A stretch of 22,263 bases of DNA from Microbacterium sp. LWO12-1.2 (GTDB lineage: Bacteria > Actinomycetota > Actinomycetes > Actinomycetales > Microbacteriaceae). Positions within the stretch are counted from its first letter, which is position 1; each line of letters opens with the position of its first letter. Positions 21,876 through 22,263 of this stretch are shown piece by piece. The position numbers and the translations under genes were made by a program. Location of the stretch: contig NZ_JBEGII010000004.1 in NCBI RefSeq assembly GCF_040675875.1, positions 1 through 22,263 of the forward strand, read 5' to 3'. Below the pieces are notes generated by a model. The model made no database searches, was not told the origin of the DNA, and worked only from the letters and a program-made list of their open reading frames with translations.

Positions 21876-22263
21876 TCATGCGGCATCTCCGATGAGAATA
21901 GCCTCCGCGTCCTCGAGCGCATCCTCGACGGGTTCGTCGATGCGATTGAGCACTCGGCGACCGAAGAAGACGATGAGAGCGGCGAGCAGGATGGATGCTG
22001 CCGCGAACAGATACGGCACGGTGGCGTCGAAGGCGTGCCAGAGCAGTGCTGCCAGCGGCGGGGCTGCTGCTCCACCGAGGAACCGAACCGCGGAGTAGGC
22101 CGATGATGCCACGGAGCGCGGGAGATCCGTAACCTCCATGACCGCTTCGGTCAGCACCGTGTTCATGATGCCGAGGAGGAGCCCGCCGACGATGATGCAG
22201 ACGACCAGGGCAGCAGCGTTCGTGACGACCAGCCCAGCGGCGATGAGATCGAGGGCGAGCATC
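21876..22263 (-). CDS. Major facilitator superfamily transporter, C-terminal part (partial)
   Basis: The gene runs off the right edge; 128 C-terminal residues are visible. They form four hydrophobic segments: LDLIAAGLVVTNAAALVVCI, then IVGGLLLGIMNTVLTEAVME, then VRFLGGAAAPPLAALLWHAF, then VPYLFAAASILLAALIVFFG. The loop VTDLPRSVASSAYSAVRFLG resembles the inter-helix region of drug-efflux type (DHA1) transporters. The tail is acidic and cytoplasmic (NRIDEPVEDALEDAEAI). No substrate can be assigned. Confidence 0.8.
   Translation of the reverse strand, partial: MLALDLIAAGLVVTNAAALVVCIIVGGLLLGIMNTVLTEAVMEVTDLPRSVASSAYSAVRFLGGAAAPPLAALLWHAFDATVPYLFAAASILLAALIVFFGRRVLNRIDEPVEDALEDAEAILIGDAA

Overview
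The window is high-GC actinobacterial DNA, most likely from a Microbacterium or a close Microbacteriaceae relative. This rests on the gene order ftsK-pgsA-cinA-clgR-DUF3046-recA-recX-miaB-miaA-(RibD-like)-(GNAT)-dapF-(HAD)-(methyltransferase)-hflX, a tmRNA tag ending in TDFALAA, and TANNNT -10 elements placed 6 nt before start codons. I ran no database search; names come from recognised motifs and gene order.

Region 1 (1-12,152) is conserved chromosome. It starts with the last codons of ftsK, then pgsA (phospholipid synthesis) and cinA (translationally coupled), the regulator clgR, a DUF3046 gene and the recombination pair recA-recX. recA has both a LexA/SOS box and a RecA-NDp-type promoter upstream. 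The tRNA i6A/ms2i6A modification genes miaB and miaA follow, then a RibD/DHFR-like reductase, an acetyltransferase, dapF (lysine and peptidoglycan precursor), a HAD phosphatase, a convergent 16S rRNA methyltransferase-like gene, hflX (ribosome-rescue GTPase) and a convergent SIMPL-domain gene.

Region 2 (12,295-18,182) is the ssrA (tmRNA) gene followed by a composite integrated island. The tmRNA 3' end is repeated at 17,698-17,720 and partly at 18,115-18,135, where an original-looking terminator follows. Between the first two copies lies a decayed prophage: an integrase C-terminal stub, a TIR-domain (CAP12/Pycsar-type) effector gene, two single-span membrane protein genes, a cos-like segment, and the start of a terminase small subunit joined directly to the end of a tail tape-measure gene. 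An Ntn-hydrolase-like gene and an overlapping helix-turn-helix gene complete it. The short stretch 17,721-18,114 looks like scraps of a second mobile element.

Region 3 (18,183-22,263) returns to chromosome: a small hypothetical protein, a lipoprotein, an inositol-monophosphatase-family gene (histidinol-phosphatase type), tRNA-Lys(CTT), a GNAT acetyltransferase, a chagasin/I42-like lipoprotein, a YbaK-domain gene and the 3' end of an MFS transporter.

Seven genes (cinA, miaB, the methyltransferase, hflX, the SIMPL gene, the TIR gene and the I42 lipoprotein) are each broken by one or two single-base frameshifts, mostly in short G/C runs. Each reads through as a normal family member after one-base corrections. 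So many lesions in otherwise intact genes look more like sequencing indels than real gene death. I give the joined coordinates for these genes.
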